DNA of 43,151 nucleotides from an uncultured Opitutia bacterium (GCA_903820035.1 CAIJFT010000180.1:1-43151), one strand, 5' to 3'. Shown: positions 1-9,880, counted from the stretch's first letter. Made by a program: numbers and translations. The notes: generated from the sequence alone by a model not told the origin.

Positions 1-503
1 ACATTGCGAATGTTTTTCGGATCCAGATTCGAGTAGGAAAAAAACGCCTGCACCGTGCGGAGCTGACCAATCCCGCCGTCCGCCACGATCCGCCGGGCCG
101 CCTCCCACTGGGGGTGAAACCGGTACATGAACGCCTCCATGACCTTCAACTGCGGAAACCGGGCCGCAGCCGCGATCAACTGCCGCACCTCCCCGCTGTC
201 CAATCCAACCGGCTTCTCACACAGGACGTGTTTGCCCGCCTCCAGCGCCCGAATGGACCAGGGGACGTGAAGGTGGTTGGGCAAGGGAATATAGACGGCG
301 TCCACGCCCGGGTCCGCCAGCAAAGCCTCGTAGGAACCATGCGCCCGCGAGATACCGAGCCGCTTCGCCACGGCCTGAGCCTGCACCAGGTCCCGCGACG
401 CGATCGCGACCACGGCGCCCGTCGCAGAACGCTGCAGCGCCGGAATGACCTTATTGACCCCGATCCGCGCGGTGCCGAGCACGCCCCAGTTGATTTTTCC
501 CAT
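1..503 (-). CDS. Gfo/Idh/MocA family NAD(P)-dependent oxidoreductase, 3' end outside the window
   Basis: The N-terminal 167 residues of a Gfo/Idh/MocA sugar dehydrogenase are visible; the rest runs off the left edge. The protein begins MGKINWGVLGTARIG, the Rossmann dinucleotide-binding start of the family. It continues through an ALEAGKHVLCEKPVGLD segment holding the conserved EKP catalytic-site motif, then MEAFMYRFHPQW. The start at the ATG ending at 503 places the beta-strand where family members begin. The frame stays open upstream towards uxuA without another ATG, so a longer form from a GTG or TTG cannot be excluded. It is the last visible gene of a leftward group with uxuA and a LacI regulator, suggesting sugar or uronate oxidation or reduction. 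The exact substrate is not readable. Resemblance to the WGVLGTARIG subgroup, which includes xylose dehydrogenase-like enzymes, is from memory. Confidence 0.85.
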   Translation of the reverse strand, partial: MGKINWGVLGTARIGVNKVIPALQRSATGAVVAIASRDLVQAQAVAKRLGISRAHGSYEALLADPGVDAVYIPLPNHLHVPWSIRALEAGKHVLCEKPVGLDSGEVRQLIAAAARFPQLKVMEAFMYRFHPQWEAARRIVADGGIGQLRTVQAFFSYSNLDPKNIRN

Positions 504-727
504 GCGCACGGATGTGGCGCGCGCCCCGCCCCGCGGCGAGGCGAATTTTGCCAACTGGGCGAACCGGCCAAGCACGGCGCGCTGCAGCGCGGCCCGTACC
601 AGCAGACCGGTTACGGGATGATCCCGCAATCGGGCATCCTCCGACCACCGCTCCCGCCGCGCGATCCCGCACGCCCGACCGCGACCGTCGGCGGTTTCGC
701 ACCCCAGGATAGCAGGCAAGCGCAGGA

Positions 728-1954
728 CTAGCCGACCGCGGGCTCACCCGCCATCCGGCTGATACCCACCTGGAGCCCGCGCAACTCCGCCAAGCCGCGC
801 AGCCGGCCGATCAGCGGATAACCCGGACATTCCGGCGCCGGGCGCCGGAAATCGTCGAGCATCACGTGGCCGTGGTCAGGCCGCAGCGCGACTTGCCAAT
901 CCGCACGCCCCGCCCTCCGCCGGGCCGTCTGCTCCGCCAGCAACGCCTGCACCACCGCCGGCATGTCCACGTTACCCTCCAGGTGGTTCGCCTCGAAAAA
1001 GACGCCGTCCGCCTCGCGCTGGACGCTGCGCAAGTGCACGGCATTGATGCGCGCCCCCAGCCGCCGGATCACGCCCACCAGATCATTGTCGGCGCGCACA
1101 CCGAGTGAACCCGTGCAGTAGCACAGCCCGTTGGCGGGCGAGTCCGCCATCGCCAACACCGCCCGGAGATCGGACTCCGTCGAAACCACCCGCGCCAAGC
1201 CGAGCACCGGGAACGGCGGATCATCGGGATGAATCGCGAGCCGTACGCCGGCCCGCTCCGCCGTCGGCACCACCGCAGCCAGGAAGAGCCGGAGATTCTC
1301 CCGCAGGCGATCCGCATCGATGGCCGCGTACTTGGCGAGCATCGCCCGAAAGTCCTCAATCGTCAGCCCGAGCCGCACGCCGGGAAACAAGTCGAGGATT
1401 TGCTTCGTGAAAGCCGACCGCTCGGCCGCAGCCCGACTCCGCCAAAACGCCGCCGCCGCCGCCCGCTGCGCCGGCGACCAATCGGCTTCGGCCCCGGGAC
1501 GCCCCAACGCGAACAAATCAAACGCCGCGAACTTCGCCGGATCATACCGCAGCGCCTCGCTGCCGTCCGGCAACCGGTGCCGCAAATCGGTGCGCACCCA
1601 ATCCATCACCGGCATGAAGTTGTAAACGACGACGCCGATACCCGCCGCACCGAGCCGCTCGAGGGTCACGCGATAATTTTCAATCTGCCGCGCCCAGTCC
1701 CCGCTGCGCGTCTTGATCGCCTCGGAGACCGGCACCGACTCGACCACGCGCCAGGCCAAACCAGCCGCCGCAACTTCATCGCGTCGTTGGATGATCTGCG
1801 CGAGCGGCCAGGCTTCGCCGTAAGGAACATCGTGCAGCGCGGAAAAAACCGCGGTCGCCCCAGTCTGCCTGATCTCCGCCAGACTCACTGAATCGCGGGG
1901 GCCGAACCAACGCATGGCTTCCTCCATCAAATTCGGTGGCGGTGGCGTTGACAT
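728..1954 (-). CDS. uxuA: Mannonate dehydratase UxuA
   Basis: This enzyme converts D-mannonate to 2-keto-3-deoxy-D-gluconate in the cytoplasm, the committed step of glucuronate catabolism. The 408 residues match UxuA throughout. They start with MEEAMRWFGPRDSVSLAEIRQTGA, pass through IHPDDPP, then YCTGSLGVRADND, and end with the C-terminal RPDHGH(V)MLDD motif that supplies metal-binding and catalytic residues. The start at 1954 is preceded by AAGGTGG about 5 nt upstream. A TTG at 1990 would add 12 residues that do not resemble the family. It lies 110 bp downstream of a LacI regulator on the same strand and upstream of a Gfo/Idh gene. Together with the PL6 lyase and sulfatases across the divergent promoter, this suggests that unsaturated or free uronates from the polysaccharide feed into this step. 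Confidence 0.95.
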   Translation of the reverse strand: MSTPPPPNLMEEAMRWFGPRDSVSLAEIRQTGATAVFSALHDVPYGEAWPLAQIIQRRDEVAAAGLAWRVVESVPVSEAIKTRSGDWARQIENYRVTLERLGAAGIGVVVYNFMPVMDWVRTDLRHRLPDGSEALRYDPAKFAAFDLFALGRPGAEADWSPAQRAAAAAFWRSRAAAERSAFTKQILDLFPGVRLGLTIEDFRAMLAKYAAIDADRLRENLRLFLAAVVPTAERAGVRLAIHPDDPPFPVLGLARVVSTESDLRAVLAMADSPANGLCYCTGSLGVRADNDLVGVIRRLGARINAVHLRSVQREADGVFFEANHLEGNVDMPAVVQALLAEQTARRRAGRADWQVALRPDHGHVMLDDFRRPAPECPGYPLIGRLRGLAELRGLQVGISRMAGEPAVG

Positions 1955-2064
1955 GTTCACCACCTTGCCGGCGCCCGGCGGAACGGCCAAGCGCCGAGTT
2001 TTTTATGGCCGGTTGCCGAACCACGCGCCGAGGCACCCGTGAAGACCCGGCGCCCCCGGCGCAA

Positions 2065-3147
2065 TCAGATCAAAGCACGGCGGCGGCGGCCGACCCCGGG
2101 CGCGCTCAGACCCGGCGACCACACGCCCGGAATTAAGTTCAGCCGGGGCGACTCGCTCGGGCCCGTCGTCCACCGCTGCAGCCGGGCAACGAGCAGATCG
2201 ATTGCCTCCGCCCCGACCCGCTGCTCGTCCTGGCGGATGCCGGCCACCCGGCCGGTGGCATCGGGGACCGAGAGCGAAACGAGCCCAACGTCGGCCGGCG
2301 CAACCTTCATCAGCTCGGGATTACGGAGGGTGAAAACAACCGCATCCAGACGATGCCGGCGGATCCACACCTTGAGTTGGTCCGGCACTTCCTGGCGGGT
2401 CTCCGGCATCAGGGCAGGAAAGCGCAACCGCTCCGGTTGCGTCTGTTGGGCGACGAGGAATCCGGCCCACCAGCGATTGTCGAGTCGACGGCTCACACTC
2501 GCGGCGAGCGCCAAACCGATGCGACGGTAACCGAGGGCCCGGGTGCGATCGAACGCCTCGCGCGCGCCATGAAAATGATCATCGGCCACCCGGTCGATAC
2601 CGGGATCGCGCACACTCATTCCCAGACTAACCGCGGAGAAATCCGTGATATCAAAATCGAGCCGCGTCTGCTCGCCCGGCAAGGGAGCGATGAGCAGCCC
2701 TTGGATGCCGCGGGCCCGGAGCAGCACGCGCACCCGCTCCGGCCGCAGGCCGGGCTCACCGAGGGAGAACTCGTCCAATCGGAATCCGAGTTCGGCCGCA
2801 CGCCGGGCCGCGGACGCATGGAACCGGCGGTGCGTCCCCGCCTGACGCCACGATTCCGCCGGCACGTGGGACGTCAGATAAGCCAACGGCGACTGGGACA
2901 TGGCCGCACCCGCTCCCCTGCGCCGCGAGCTCATCAGTGCGGCCACCAGCGGATTCTTGCGATAGCCCACATGGGCTGCAGCAGCTTGCACCCGCTCCCG
3001 AGTTCCCGGCGGGATACTGGGATGCCCCTGTAACGCCAACGAAACCGCCGAACGCGAAAGTCCCGCGTGTTTCGCCACGTCGTGCATCGAGACGCGCAGG
3101 CCGGACTCCGGGCGCTGGGTGGGCCGATTCGAGGAAGCGTGGGCCAT
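2065..3147 (-). CDS. LacI-family transcriptional regulator
   Basis: A 360-residue DNA-binding repressor or activator. An N-terminal LacI helix-turn-helix spans residues 21-70 (MHDVAKHAGLSRSAVSLAL, then GHPSIPPGTRERV and VGYRKNPL). A periplasmic-binding-protein-like ligand domain follows, including RALGYRRIGLAL. The start used gives a 20-residue lead before the HTH; beginning directly at the internal Met (residue 21) is also possible. The gene is divergent from the receptor and sulfatase gene set and heads the uxuA group, so it probably responds to a sugar or uronate from the polysaccharide and controls both directions. The C-terminal domain is less typical of sugar-binding LacI members (for example MPETRQEVPDQLKVWIRRHR), so the effector cannot be guessed. 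Confidence 0.9.
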   Translation of the reverse strand: MAHASSNRPTQRPESGLRVSMHDVAKHAGLSRSAVSLALQGHPSIPPGTRERVQAAAAHVGYRKNPLVAALMSSRRRGAGAAMSQSPLAYLTSHVPAESWRQAGTHRRFHASAARRAAELGFRLDEFSLGEPGLRPERVRVLLRARGIQGLLIAPLPGEQTRLDFDITDFSAVSLGMSVRDPGIDRVADDHFHGAREAFDRTRALGYRRIGLALAASVSRRLDNRWWAGFLVAQQTQPERLRFPALMPETRQEVPDQLKVWIRRHRLDAVVFTLRNPELMKVAPADVGLVSLSVPDATGRVAGIRQDEQRVGAEAIDLLVARLQRWTTGPSESPRLNLIPGVWSPGLSAPGVGRRRRALI

Positions 3148-3291
3148 AGCGACGGGCTAAAAACGTGCCCGTCCGCGCCGGGAAAGCAATCCCACCGGCG
3201 AATTTACTCAACAATGCCAGTGAACGGGCGATTGCGGGTCCGGCGGGCAAGCCGGACGCTCTCGCCCGCGCAAAGTTCACCCCTATCCCCT
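3148..3291. promoter_or_regulatory. Divergent control region between LacI regulator and first TonB receptor
   Basis: This 144-bp region separates the leftward regulator/uxuA group from the rightward receptor/sulfatase group and must hold both promoters. The clearest structure is a perfect inverted repeat GTCCGGC-N6-GCCGGAC at 3238-3257, about 35 nt before the receptor start. It could be an operator or a leader hairpin. An AAAACGTG at about 3161 carries the central CG of LacI-type operators but is not clearly palindromic. No convincing -35/-10 pair is seen. Confidence 0.45.
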
Positions 3292-6042
3292 ATGCCTACC
3301 AACCGCATCCTCACCTGCTTCTGTCTCGGACTCGCCGGATGCCAGCTCGCGTTGGCCGGACTCACCGCGCAAACCGCGCCCGCCCGCACGATCGCCAACG
3401 ATGAAATGATCACGCTTTCACCCTTCGTGATCGCAACCGAACGGGAGACCGGTTGGTCCGCCAACGATACCCTCTCCGCCACCCGCACGAAGCAGGCCCT
3501 GAAGGACGTCCCGGTGAATATCGACGCCATCACGGCCGACTTCATGGAGGATCTCGGCCTGTTTACCGCCGACGAAACGGCCAAGTTCGTCGCCAACGTC
3601 TTCGCCCTCCCCGTGATGGAAAACGACAATCAGGGCGGGAATTTTTCGTTCCGCGGGATGACGCAAACCAACAACATCAGCCGGAATTATTTTCGCTGGT
3701 TCATCCCGAGCGACACCTACAACGTCGAGCGCATCGACTTCGGCAAGGGTTCGAACTCCCTGATCTTCGGCGCGGTCGAACCGGGCGGCCAAGGCTCGGC
3801 CTTCACCAAGCGTCCGCTGTTGAAAACTTTCGGCGAGGTCTTCGGTTTTCAAAACAGCGACGGCGCCTATCGCTACCAGATCGATTTGAACCGCAAGCTG
3901 CGCTCCAACCTCGCCGCGCGGCTCAACGTGGTGCGCCGCCAGGAAAAAACCTTTCAGGACGCCTCCGCGTACAAGTTCGAGGGTGAAACCCTCGCCGCCG
4001 TCTGGCAGCCGTTCGCGCACACCACGATCCGCGTCGAGGGCGAGCGCGGCAAATACGACAATACCCGCGGCTTCGCCGGGATCAGCGTCTGGGAACAGTC
4101 CGCCCGCTCCAACGCCTGGAACACCGCCGGCACCTACTACACCTCCGATAACGGCTGGGTGCTCCAGGCGGGGCAGTCCGCTGCCGACCGGCTCGCCGCC
4201 AATTCCGTCGCCGGCGGCACGCCCTCCCTCATCGAGGGCAGCTTCGTTGATGTCACGATGCGCAACGCCGCCGGCGTCGCCGTCGGCACCAAACGGATCA
4301 ACGGATTTCCCAAGCGCTACAATATCCGCGGCGGCTGGGACAAGCAGGCGCGGCCGTTTGACACCTATACGGTCACGCTCGAACAGGCGTTCGGCCCGGT
4401 CGCGGTGGAATTCAGCTACAACCACCAGAATCAGGCCTCCGATCGCAACGACAACTCCTTCGACACCACGATCAGCGTCGACCTCAACGGCCGGCCGTTC
4501 ATCGACGCCGCCTCCGACCGCAAACACTTCGGGACCGACACCGACGCCTTCCGCACCTCAATCGCGTACCCTTGGAAGCGCCTGAAGTGGATGGAACAGC
4601 TCTTCGTGGCGACGGCGGAATACAACGAGAGCGCGCAGGACAACTACCGGCTGCAGGGCTACAACGTCCGTCCGCTCCTCTCCGGTGCCGCCAGCGCGAT
4701 CAACACCACCGCCGACCGCGGCCGGCTCCGCTTGTACCTCGATGACCCGGCGTTCTACTCCCGCGCGATCTTCGACCGCCTCCAATTCGACACCCCGCCG
4801 GTGACCAACGCGGTGGATATGCGCATGCTCGGCTTTTTCGCGTCCGGCACGGATGCCGCCAGCGGCACGCAGTTCGTCCGCAGCGCCGCCGCCTCCCTCT
4901 CCGCCAGCGGCAAATATTTCGGCGGCCGGCTGCAGTCCCTCGTCGGTGTCCGGCGCGACACCAACCGCGAGTACGATTACACGACAACCCGGTACTTCGG
5001 ACCATTCAAGGAGGCGATCCGCCCGCCCGCGTATCAGGACGCCCTGCCCGGAGATTACGCGGAGAACCTCGCGCAAAACCTCGCGCATACCACCTTCACC
5101 GGCGGTCTCACGTTGGCGCTCACCCGCGACGTCAACGTGTACGGCGTCTACTCGGAGTCCTTCCGCTTCCAGGATTTTGTCACCTTCGACAATGTCCGCT
5201 TCGGCCCGATCATGGGCACGACCAAGGAAATCGGGCTCAAGGGCAACTGGTTCGACGGCCGGGCCGGCGTAACGCTCGGGGTCTTCGACATCGACCGCGC
5301 AAACGTGCGGCTCTCCTACAACAACATCATCGGCCTCAGCGCGGCGCAGTTGGAGGACCTGATGAACCCGAACAACATCCTGCCGGGCAACCCCGCGTAC
5401 CGCTACAGTGCGCCCGGCACGGCCAGCGCGGCGCGCAACTACCAGTCCACGGAGAATTCCCGCGGCGCCGACCTCACGCTGATCCTGCGGCCGACCAAGC
5501 AACTGCAACTGCGCTTCACGCTCGCGCGCACCCAGGTTCTCGATACGCCTGATCTCGCCTCGTTCCGGAGTTACTACAACGCGGCCGTCGCCCGCGGCAA
5601 CGAGAGTCCCGCCGTTCTGGGCACCGCGAAACTTCTGCTCGACTCACTCGACATCAATGGCCGCCCCGTCGGCCCGCAGGCCTCGCCGTGGTCCGGCAGC
5701 TGGGTGATCGACTACGCGTTTGCCCGCGACGGCTGGACCGCCCTGCGCGGAGTGCGCGTCGGCGTGAACGGCAGCTGGCGTGACAACTACCTTCTCGGCG
5801 TGAACAACGGCCAGTCGCTCATCGGGGGCACGGGCCATCTGGTCAGCGCCTACGTGATGCGCGACCAGAAACTGTGGGGCCGGCTGGTCCGCGTCCGCGC
5901 GGGCGTCAAAAACCTCACCGATCTGGAAAATAATTCGGTGCGCAAGACCGGCTTCACGACCATGGCGAGCGGGGCGAATGTCTACACCTACTCCTATGTG
6001 ATGCCGCCGCAGTACGACGTATCTGTCAGCGTAAAATTCTAA
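3292..6042 (+). CDS. TonB-dependent outer-membrane receptor 1
   Basis: A 916-residue outer-membrane receptor, predicted to import oligosaccharides or another large substrate using TonB energy. A signal peptide (residues 1 to about 27) is followed by an LSPFVI segment at 42-47, equivalent to LSPFEV in the other receptors here and probably at or near the TonB box. A plug domain follows (VPVNIDAITADFMEDLG, then FRGM and IDFGKGSNSLIFG with GGQGS), then a long beta-barrel ending in SVSVKF with the terminal Phe typical of barrel assembly. The start is the ATG at 3292; upstream in-frame residues do not look secreted. The signal region contains LAGC at 14-17, which resembles a lipobox, but hydrophobicity continues past it. 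It is first in the rightward gene set, 50 bp before a second receptor, and no SusD homologue is adjacent. Confidence 0.93.
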   Translation: MPTNRILTCFCLGLAGCQLALAGLTAQTAPARTIANDEMITLSPFVIATERETGWSANDTLSATRTKQALKDVPVNIDAITADFMEDLGLFTADETAKFVANVFALPVMENDNQGGNFSFRGMTQTNNISRNYFRWFIPSDTYNVERIDFGKGSNSLIFGAVEPGGQGSAFTKRPLLKTFGEVFGFQNSDGAYRYQIDLNRKLRSNLAARLNVVRRQEKTFQDASAYKFEGETLAAVWQPFAHTTIRVEGERGKYDNTRGFAGISVWEQSARSNAWNTAGTYYTSDNGWVLQAGQSAADRLAANSVAGGTPSLIEGSFVDVTMRNAAGVAVGTKRINGFPKRYNIRGGWDKQARPFDTYTVTLEQAFGPVAVEFSYNHQNQASDRNDNSFDTTISVDLNGRPFIDAASDRKHFGTDTDAFRTSIAYPWKRLKWMEQLFVATAEYNESAQDNYRLQGYNVRPLLSGAASAINTTADRGRLRLYLDDPAFYSRAIFDRLQFDTPPVTNAVDMRMLGFFASGTDAASGTQFVRSAAASLSASGKYFGGRLQSLVGVRRDTNREYDYTTTRYFGPFKEAIRPPAYQDALPGDYAENLAQNLAHTTFTGGLTLALTRDVNVYGVYSESFRFQDFVTFDNVRFGPIMGTTKEIGLKGNWFDGRAGVTLGVFDIDRANVRLSYNNIIGLSAAQLEDLMNPNNILPGNPAYRYSAPGTASAARNYQSTENSRGADLTLILRPTKQLQLRFTLARTQVLDTPDLASFRSYYNAAVARGNESPAVLGTAKLLLDSLDINGRPVGPQASPWSGSWVIDYAFARDGWTALRGVRVGVNGSWRDNYLLGVNNGQSLIGGTGHLVSAYVMRDQKLWGRLVRVRAGVKNLTDLENNSVRKTGFTTMASGANVYTYSYVMPPQYDVSVSVKF

Positions 6043-6092
6043 CCTCCCCGGATTCCACGGCTCGACCGTTTCAACGCACCCAATCCAAACTG

Positions 6093-8498
6093 ATGACAAC
6101 CACCCCTCTCCTCCGCCGCGCCACCCTGGCCGCGTTCGTTAGCGCCGCCTCCCTGTGGGCCCAAACCGCCGTGCCGCCCACCGCCCCCGGGGCCACAATT
6201 GAACTATCGCCGTTCGAAGTCAGCGCCGGCGCGGTACGCGGCTATGTCGCTTCCGAAACCATGACGGGAAGTCGCGTGAAAACGCCGATCCTCGACCTGC
6301 CCTACTCCGTGAACGTCATGACGAGTGAGTTTTTCGAGGACTTCGGCATCTTCGATCTACTCGACAACCTCACGCAAATCAGCGGCTTCACCGGCCTCGA
6401 CATCGGCGGCAACTTTAATCTCCGCGGATTCTCCTCCTCCAACCAACTCCGCGACGGATTTTTCCGTCTCGGCCGCTATGGCTCCAGCAACATTGACCGG
6501 ATGGAGATCATCAAGGGCTCCAGCGCCGCTATCTACGGCCGCACGTCCCCCGGCGGCATGGTGAACATGATCTCCAAGAGCCCCCGCGACGCGGCCAACC
6601 AGAAGCTCACCTACAATTTCGGCGACTTCGGCACCCAGCGCCTCACCTTCGAGGGCACCGGTCCTTTTATGCCGGATACACTTGGCAAGACGCGCTACGT
6701 TTTCACCGGTAGCCACTATCAACGCGATTTCGGGCAGGAATACGCCCGCAACCGCAATCATGAGTACTACCTCGCCCTCGACCATGTGTTTGCCGACGGC
6801 TCGAAACTCTTCTTCTCCGCGGAGTACTTCCTCCAGGTCCGACACTCCGCGCCGAGCGCAGTGCCGCTGGTGACCGACCAGAAGGGTACGGCCAGCGTCA
6901 ATGACGACGTCGCCGTCGGTTACGCCGTCAACCTCGGCAAGCTCAACGCTGCCGGTCCCAACAGTGAGCTCAACCGCGGCAACACCGGTCTCACCGCCGT
7001 CTACGACAAGAAAATCAACTCCGTCTTCAGCACCCGCGTCTCCGCGAACACCTATCAGGCGCGCCGCTGGGACTACAACTACGTCAACCAGTGGGTCGCA
7101 TTCACCATCAACCCCGCCGTCGCCAGCACGCCCATTCGCACGGCCCGTGCCGCCACGCCGAGTCGCGGTCGCATCTTTGAGGACGGTGGCGGCTTCCAGG
7201 GCGACCTGCTCGCCCAGTACTGGACCAACGATCACAAGGTGGAGCACCGCACGCTCCTCACGATCGACGTCAACGATTACTATCAGTGGAATCCCACGCT
7301 GAGCTACGCGGGCGCCACGAACCCCGACCTCGTCGCCTGGAACACCGCCCGCTTCGTCAACCTCGACGCCAACTGGAATCCCACCGCCCCGATCGCCTAC
7401 TTCCCGAAGCGCAGCCAAGACTCGCCCGGCGAAGTACTCACGCGCGACGGGCGGAAGCACACCACCACGCGCGGCGGCAACTTCCGTCAGCAGTCCAACT
7501 TTTTCGGCGGCGACCTGCTCACCTTCACCGGCTTCCGCTTTGACTCGGTCACGCACCAGCACCGCGACAAACTCACCGCCGCCTCCTCGTTCACGCCGTT
7601 CATCCCCGGCTACGTGGCGGGCCAGGTGGTCCGCCGGGAAATCAACCAGTTCAAGCCCAACGTCGGGGTGAACTACAAGCTCACCCCCGCCATCCGCGTC
7701 TTCGCCAACTACAGCGAGAGTTACTTCCTCGACCAGGGCGACGCCGCCCTCGATATCGCCAACACCGCTTACCGGCCGGAGATCGCCAACGGTTACGACT
7801 ACGGCTTCAAGGGCTCGCTCCTCAACAACCGCCTGTCCTACACACTCAGCGGCTACTACATCAACCGCGAGAACGTGCGCGTAACCGACCTCGAGGAGAC
7901 GCCCCTCGGATCCGGCAACTTCATCGACGTGACGCGCAACTCCGGCAACCAGCTCGTGCGCGGCTACGAGGTCGATTTCAACTGGCAGGCCACCGACGCG
8001 GTTTCGGTCCTCGGCAGCTATGGCAACGTGCACTCGATTTACACCGACTACGGCTCCTCTTTCCCCGCCGCCGTCGGCCGCCCGGTACAGTACATCGCCC
8101 CGTACAACGGCAGCCTGAGTGTGAAAGTCTCACCCGTTCGCGGCGCCGCCAAAGCCTTCTCGGCCAACCTCGGCGTGACCTTCGTGGGCGCCACCCCCAC
8201 CGATGCCCCCAACGCCGGCGACACCTACGTCACCACTCCCGGCACCGGCGCCCGGGTCGTCTCTCGGTCCACCGGCCAATGGGCGCTCCGGGCGCCCGCC
8301 TACCGGCTGTGGAGCGCGGGGCTGCGCTACCAACTTGCCGGCACTTCGGCGATGTCCCACGCCTTTGGCCTCAACGTGAACAACCTGCTCGGCAGGCAGT
8401 ACTTCAAAGCCGGCACCAGCGCCGCCACCCGCCTGCGCGGCGAAGACCGCGGGGTCTACTTCACCTATACCATCAACCACAAGGGCACCCAGTTCTGA
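6093..8498 (+). CDS. TonB-dependent outer-membrane receptor 2
   Basis: An 801-residue TonB-dependent receptor. The signal peptide covers residues 1-24 (ending LWAQ) and the LSPFEV segment is at 38-43. The plug domain (DLPYSVNVMTSEFFEDFG, NFNLRGF, MEIIKGSSAAIYGRTSPGGMVN) closely follows the siderophore-receptor-like plug pattern. The barrel includes the typical C-terminal SAGLRYQL and GLNVNNLLGRQYF segments and ends with Phe. It is only distantly similar to receptor 1, so the two are probably not recent duplicates and may take different oligosaccharides or form different stages. It lies 50 bp after receptor 1 and 50 bp before a sulfatase, consistent with one transcript. Despite the siderophore-like plug, the neighbours argue for carbohydrate import. 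Confidence 0.93.
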   Translation: MTTTPLLRRATLAAFVSAASLWAQTAVPPTAPGATIELSPFEVSAGAVRGYVASETMTGSRVKTPILDLPYSVNVMTSEFFEDFGIFDLLDNLTQISGFTGLDIGGNFNLRGFSSSNQLRDGFFRLGRYGSSNIDRMEIIKGSSAAIYGRTSPGGMVNMISKSPRDAANQKLTYNFGDFGTQRLTFEGTGPFMPDTLGKTRYVFTGSHYQRDFGQEYARNRNHEYYLALDHVFADGSKLFFSAEYFLQVRHSAPSAVPLVTDQKGTASVNDDVAVGYAVNLGKLNAAGPNSELNRGNTGLTAVYDKKINSVFSTRVSANTYQARRWDYNYVNQWVAFTINPAVASTPIRTARAATPSRGRIFEDGGGFQGDLLAQYWTNDHKVEHRTLLTIDVNDYYQWNPTLSYAGATNPDLVAWNTARFVNLDANWNPTAPIAYFPKRSQDSPGEVLTRDGRKHTTTRGGNFRQQSNFFGGDLLTFTGFRFDSVTHQHRDKLTAASSFTPFIPGYVAGQVVRREINQFKPNVGVNYKLTPAIRVFANYSESYFLDQGDAALDIANTAYRPEIANGYDYGFKGSLLNNRLSYTLSGYYINRENVRVTDLEETPLGSGNFIDVTRNSGNQLVRGYEVDFNWQATDAVSVLGSYGNVHSIYTDYGSSFPAAVGRPVQYIAPYNGSLSVKVSPVRGAAKAFSANLGVTFVGATPTDAPNAGDTYVTTPGTGARVVSRSTGQWALRAPAYRLWSAGLRYQLAGTSAMSHAFGLNVNNLLGRQYFKAGTSAATRLRGEDRGVYFTYTINHKGTQF

Positions 8499-8548
8499 CG
8501 ACTGACCGGCGCGTCAAACCGCGTCGCATCTTCCGCCTCACCGCACGC

Positions 8549-9880
8549 ATGAAAAACATCCTCACCGGCCTCGGCCTCATGTGCGCCCTCGGTCTGGGCG
8601 CCGTCGCTTCCGCGGCGACCGCGCCCGCCCGCCCCAACATCATCTTCATCCTCGCCGACGACTACGGCGTCGGCGAGGTGAGCTGCTACGGGGCCGACAA
8701 CTATCGCACGCCGAACATCGACGCCCTCGCCCGCGGTGGCACGCGTTTCACCCACGCTTACACGCCGTCGCTCTGCGGACCCTCGCGGGCGACCATCCTG
8801 ACGGGCCGTTACCTGTTCCGCACCGGCGCAACCAACCAGGATGCCACCGGCCGTTTCACCCCGCAGGCCGAGACGATGATGCCCGGGATGCTGAAGCCCG
8901 CCGGCTACGTTACCGCCGCCGTCGGCAAGTGGGGCCAGCTGCCTCTCGGCCCGGGTGAATTCGGCTTCGACGAACACCTGAAGTTTCAGGGCAGCGGCGT
9001 GTACTGGAACACCCAGGACAAAGGAAAGACCTACCTCGTCAACGGCCGCGAGACGCCGCTGCGCGACCAGGAATACCTGCCCGACGTCATGCACACCTTC
9101 GTGGTGGACTTCATCACCCGGCACCGGGACCAGCCGTTTTACCTCTATTACTCCCTGTCCCACGTCCACGCGGAAATCCTCCCGACGCCCGACAGCGCCA
9201 AGGAGAGCAAGGACGTCTACGCCGATAATGTCACTTACATGGACAAGCTGGTCGGCAAACTGATCACCGAACTCGAGCGCCAACACCTGCGCGAAAAAAC
9301 CCTGATTGTGTTTTTCGGCGACAATGGCACCGCGAACGGCCGGGCGGACCGCGCCCAGATCGGCGGCCGCCGCCTCGACGGCGCCAAGGGATCCATGCAG
9401 GAAGGCGGCAACCTTGAGCCCCTGATCGTCAACTGGCCGGGAGTCACGCCCGCCGGCCAGGTCCGCGCGGACATGATCGACTCCACCGACTTCGTCCCGA
9501 CCTTTGTCGAACTCGCGGGCGGCACACTCCCCGAGAAAAAGGTCATCGACGGCCGCAGTTTCGCCGGCGCAATCCGCGGCGAGCCCGGCCAGGCCCGGCC
9601 GTGGGTCTACCTGCAGCTTGCGAAACAGTGGTACACCCGCGAGGCGGGCTGGAAACTCAACCAGGCCGGCGAACTCTTCGACATGAGCGATGCACCGTTC
9701 TCCGAAAAACTCGTCCCCGCCACCTCGGCCAATCCGGCCGCCCTCGCGGCCCGCCAACGCCTGCAAGCCGCCCTCGACCAACTGAATCCCCTCGGCGGCT
9801 TCATCGACGATGGAGACGGGACGGGGCGCCACGCCACCCGCGAGGCCAACCGCGAAAAGAAGAAGCCGAAGGCCAAATAA
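8549..9880 (+). CDS. Secreted S1-family sulfatase with Lys-rich C-terminal tail
   Basis: A 443-residue arylsulfatase-type enzyme that removes sulfate esters from the polysaccharide. The signal peptide ends near residue 23 (VASAA). Metal-binding Asp-Asp is at 37-38 in FILADDYG. The formylglycine motif CGPSR is at 76-80, where Cys is oxidised by a sulfatase-modifying enzyme not found in this window. A GDNGT metal site and a GAKGSMQEGG segment, with the Lys that typically contacts sulfate, come later. The start at 8549 begins the signal peptide; upstream in-frame codons overlap receptor 2. The last residues, REKKKPKAK, form a basic tail. This enzyme is a different S1 subgroup from the three iduronate-2-sulfatase-like enzymes downstream. 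Its specific sulfate position cannot be read. Confidence 0.93.
   Translation: MKNILTGLGLMCALGLGAVASAATAPARPNIIFILADDYGVGEVSCYGADNYRTPNIDALARGGTRFTHAYTPSLCGPSRATILTGRYLFRTGATNQDATGRFTPQAETMMPGMLKPAGYVTAAVGKWGQLPLGPGEFGFDEHLKFQGSGVYWNTQDKGKTYLVNGRETPLRDQEYLPDVMHTFVVDFITRHRDQPFYLYYSLSHVHAEILPTPDSAKESKDVYADNVTYMDKLVGKLITELERQHLREKTLIVFFGDNGTANGRADRAQIGGRRLDGAKGSMQEGGNLEPLIVNWPGVTPAGQVRADMIDSTDFVPTFVELAGGTLPEKKVIDGRSFAGAIRGEPGQARPWVYLQLAKQWYTREAGWKLNQAGELFDMSDAPFSEKLVPATSANPAALAARQRLQAALDQLNPLGGFIDDGDGTGRHATREANREKKKPKAK

Noticed and set aside
3331-3345. Lipobox-like LAGC in the signal region of the first receptor
   Set aside because: Hydrophobicity continues beyond the Cys and a normal signal peptidase I site follows; TonB receptors are rarely lipoproteins.
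6357-8033. Long minus-strand open frame opposite the second receptor
   Set aside because: Val/Ala/Gly-rich product without motifs; the sense strand encodes a full TonB receptor.
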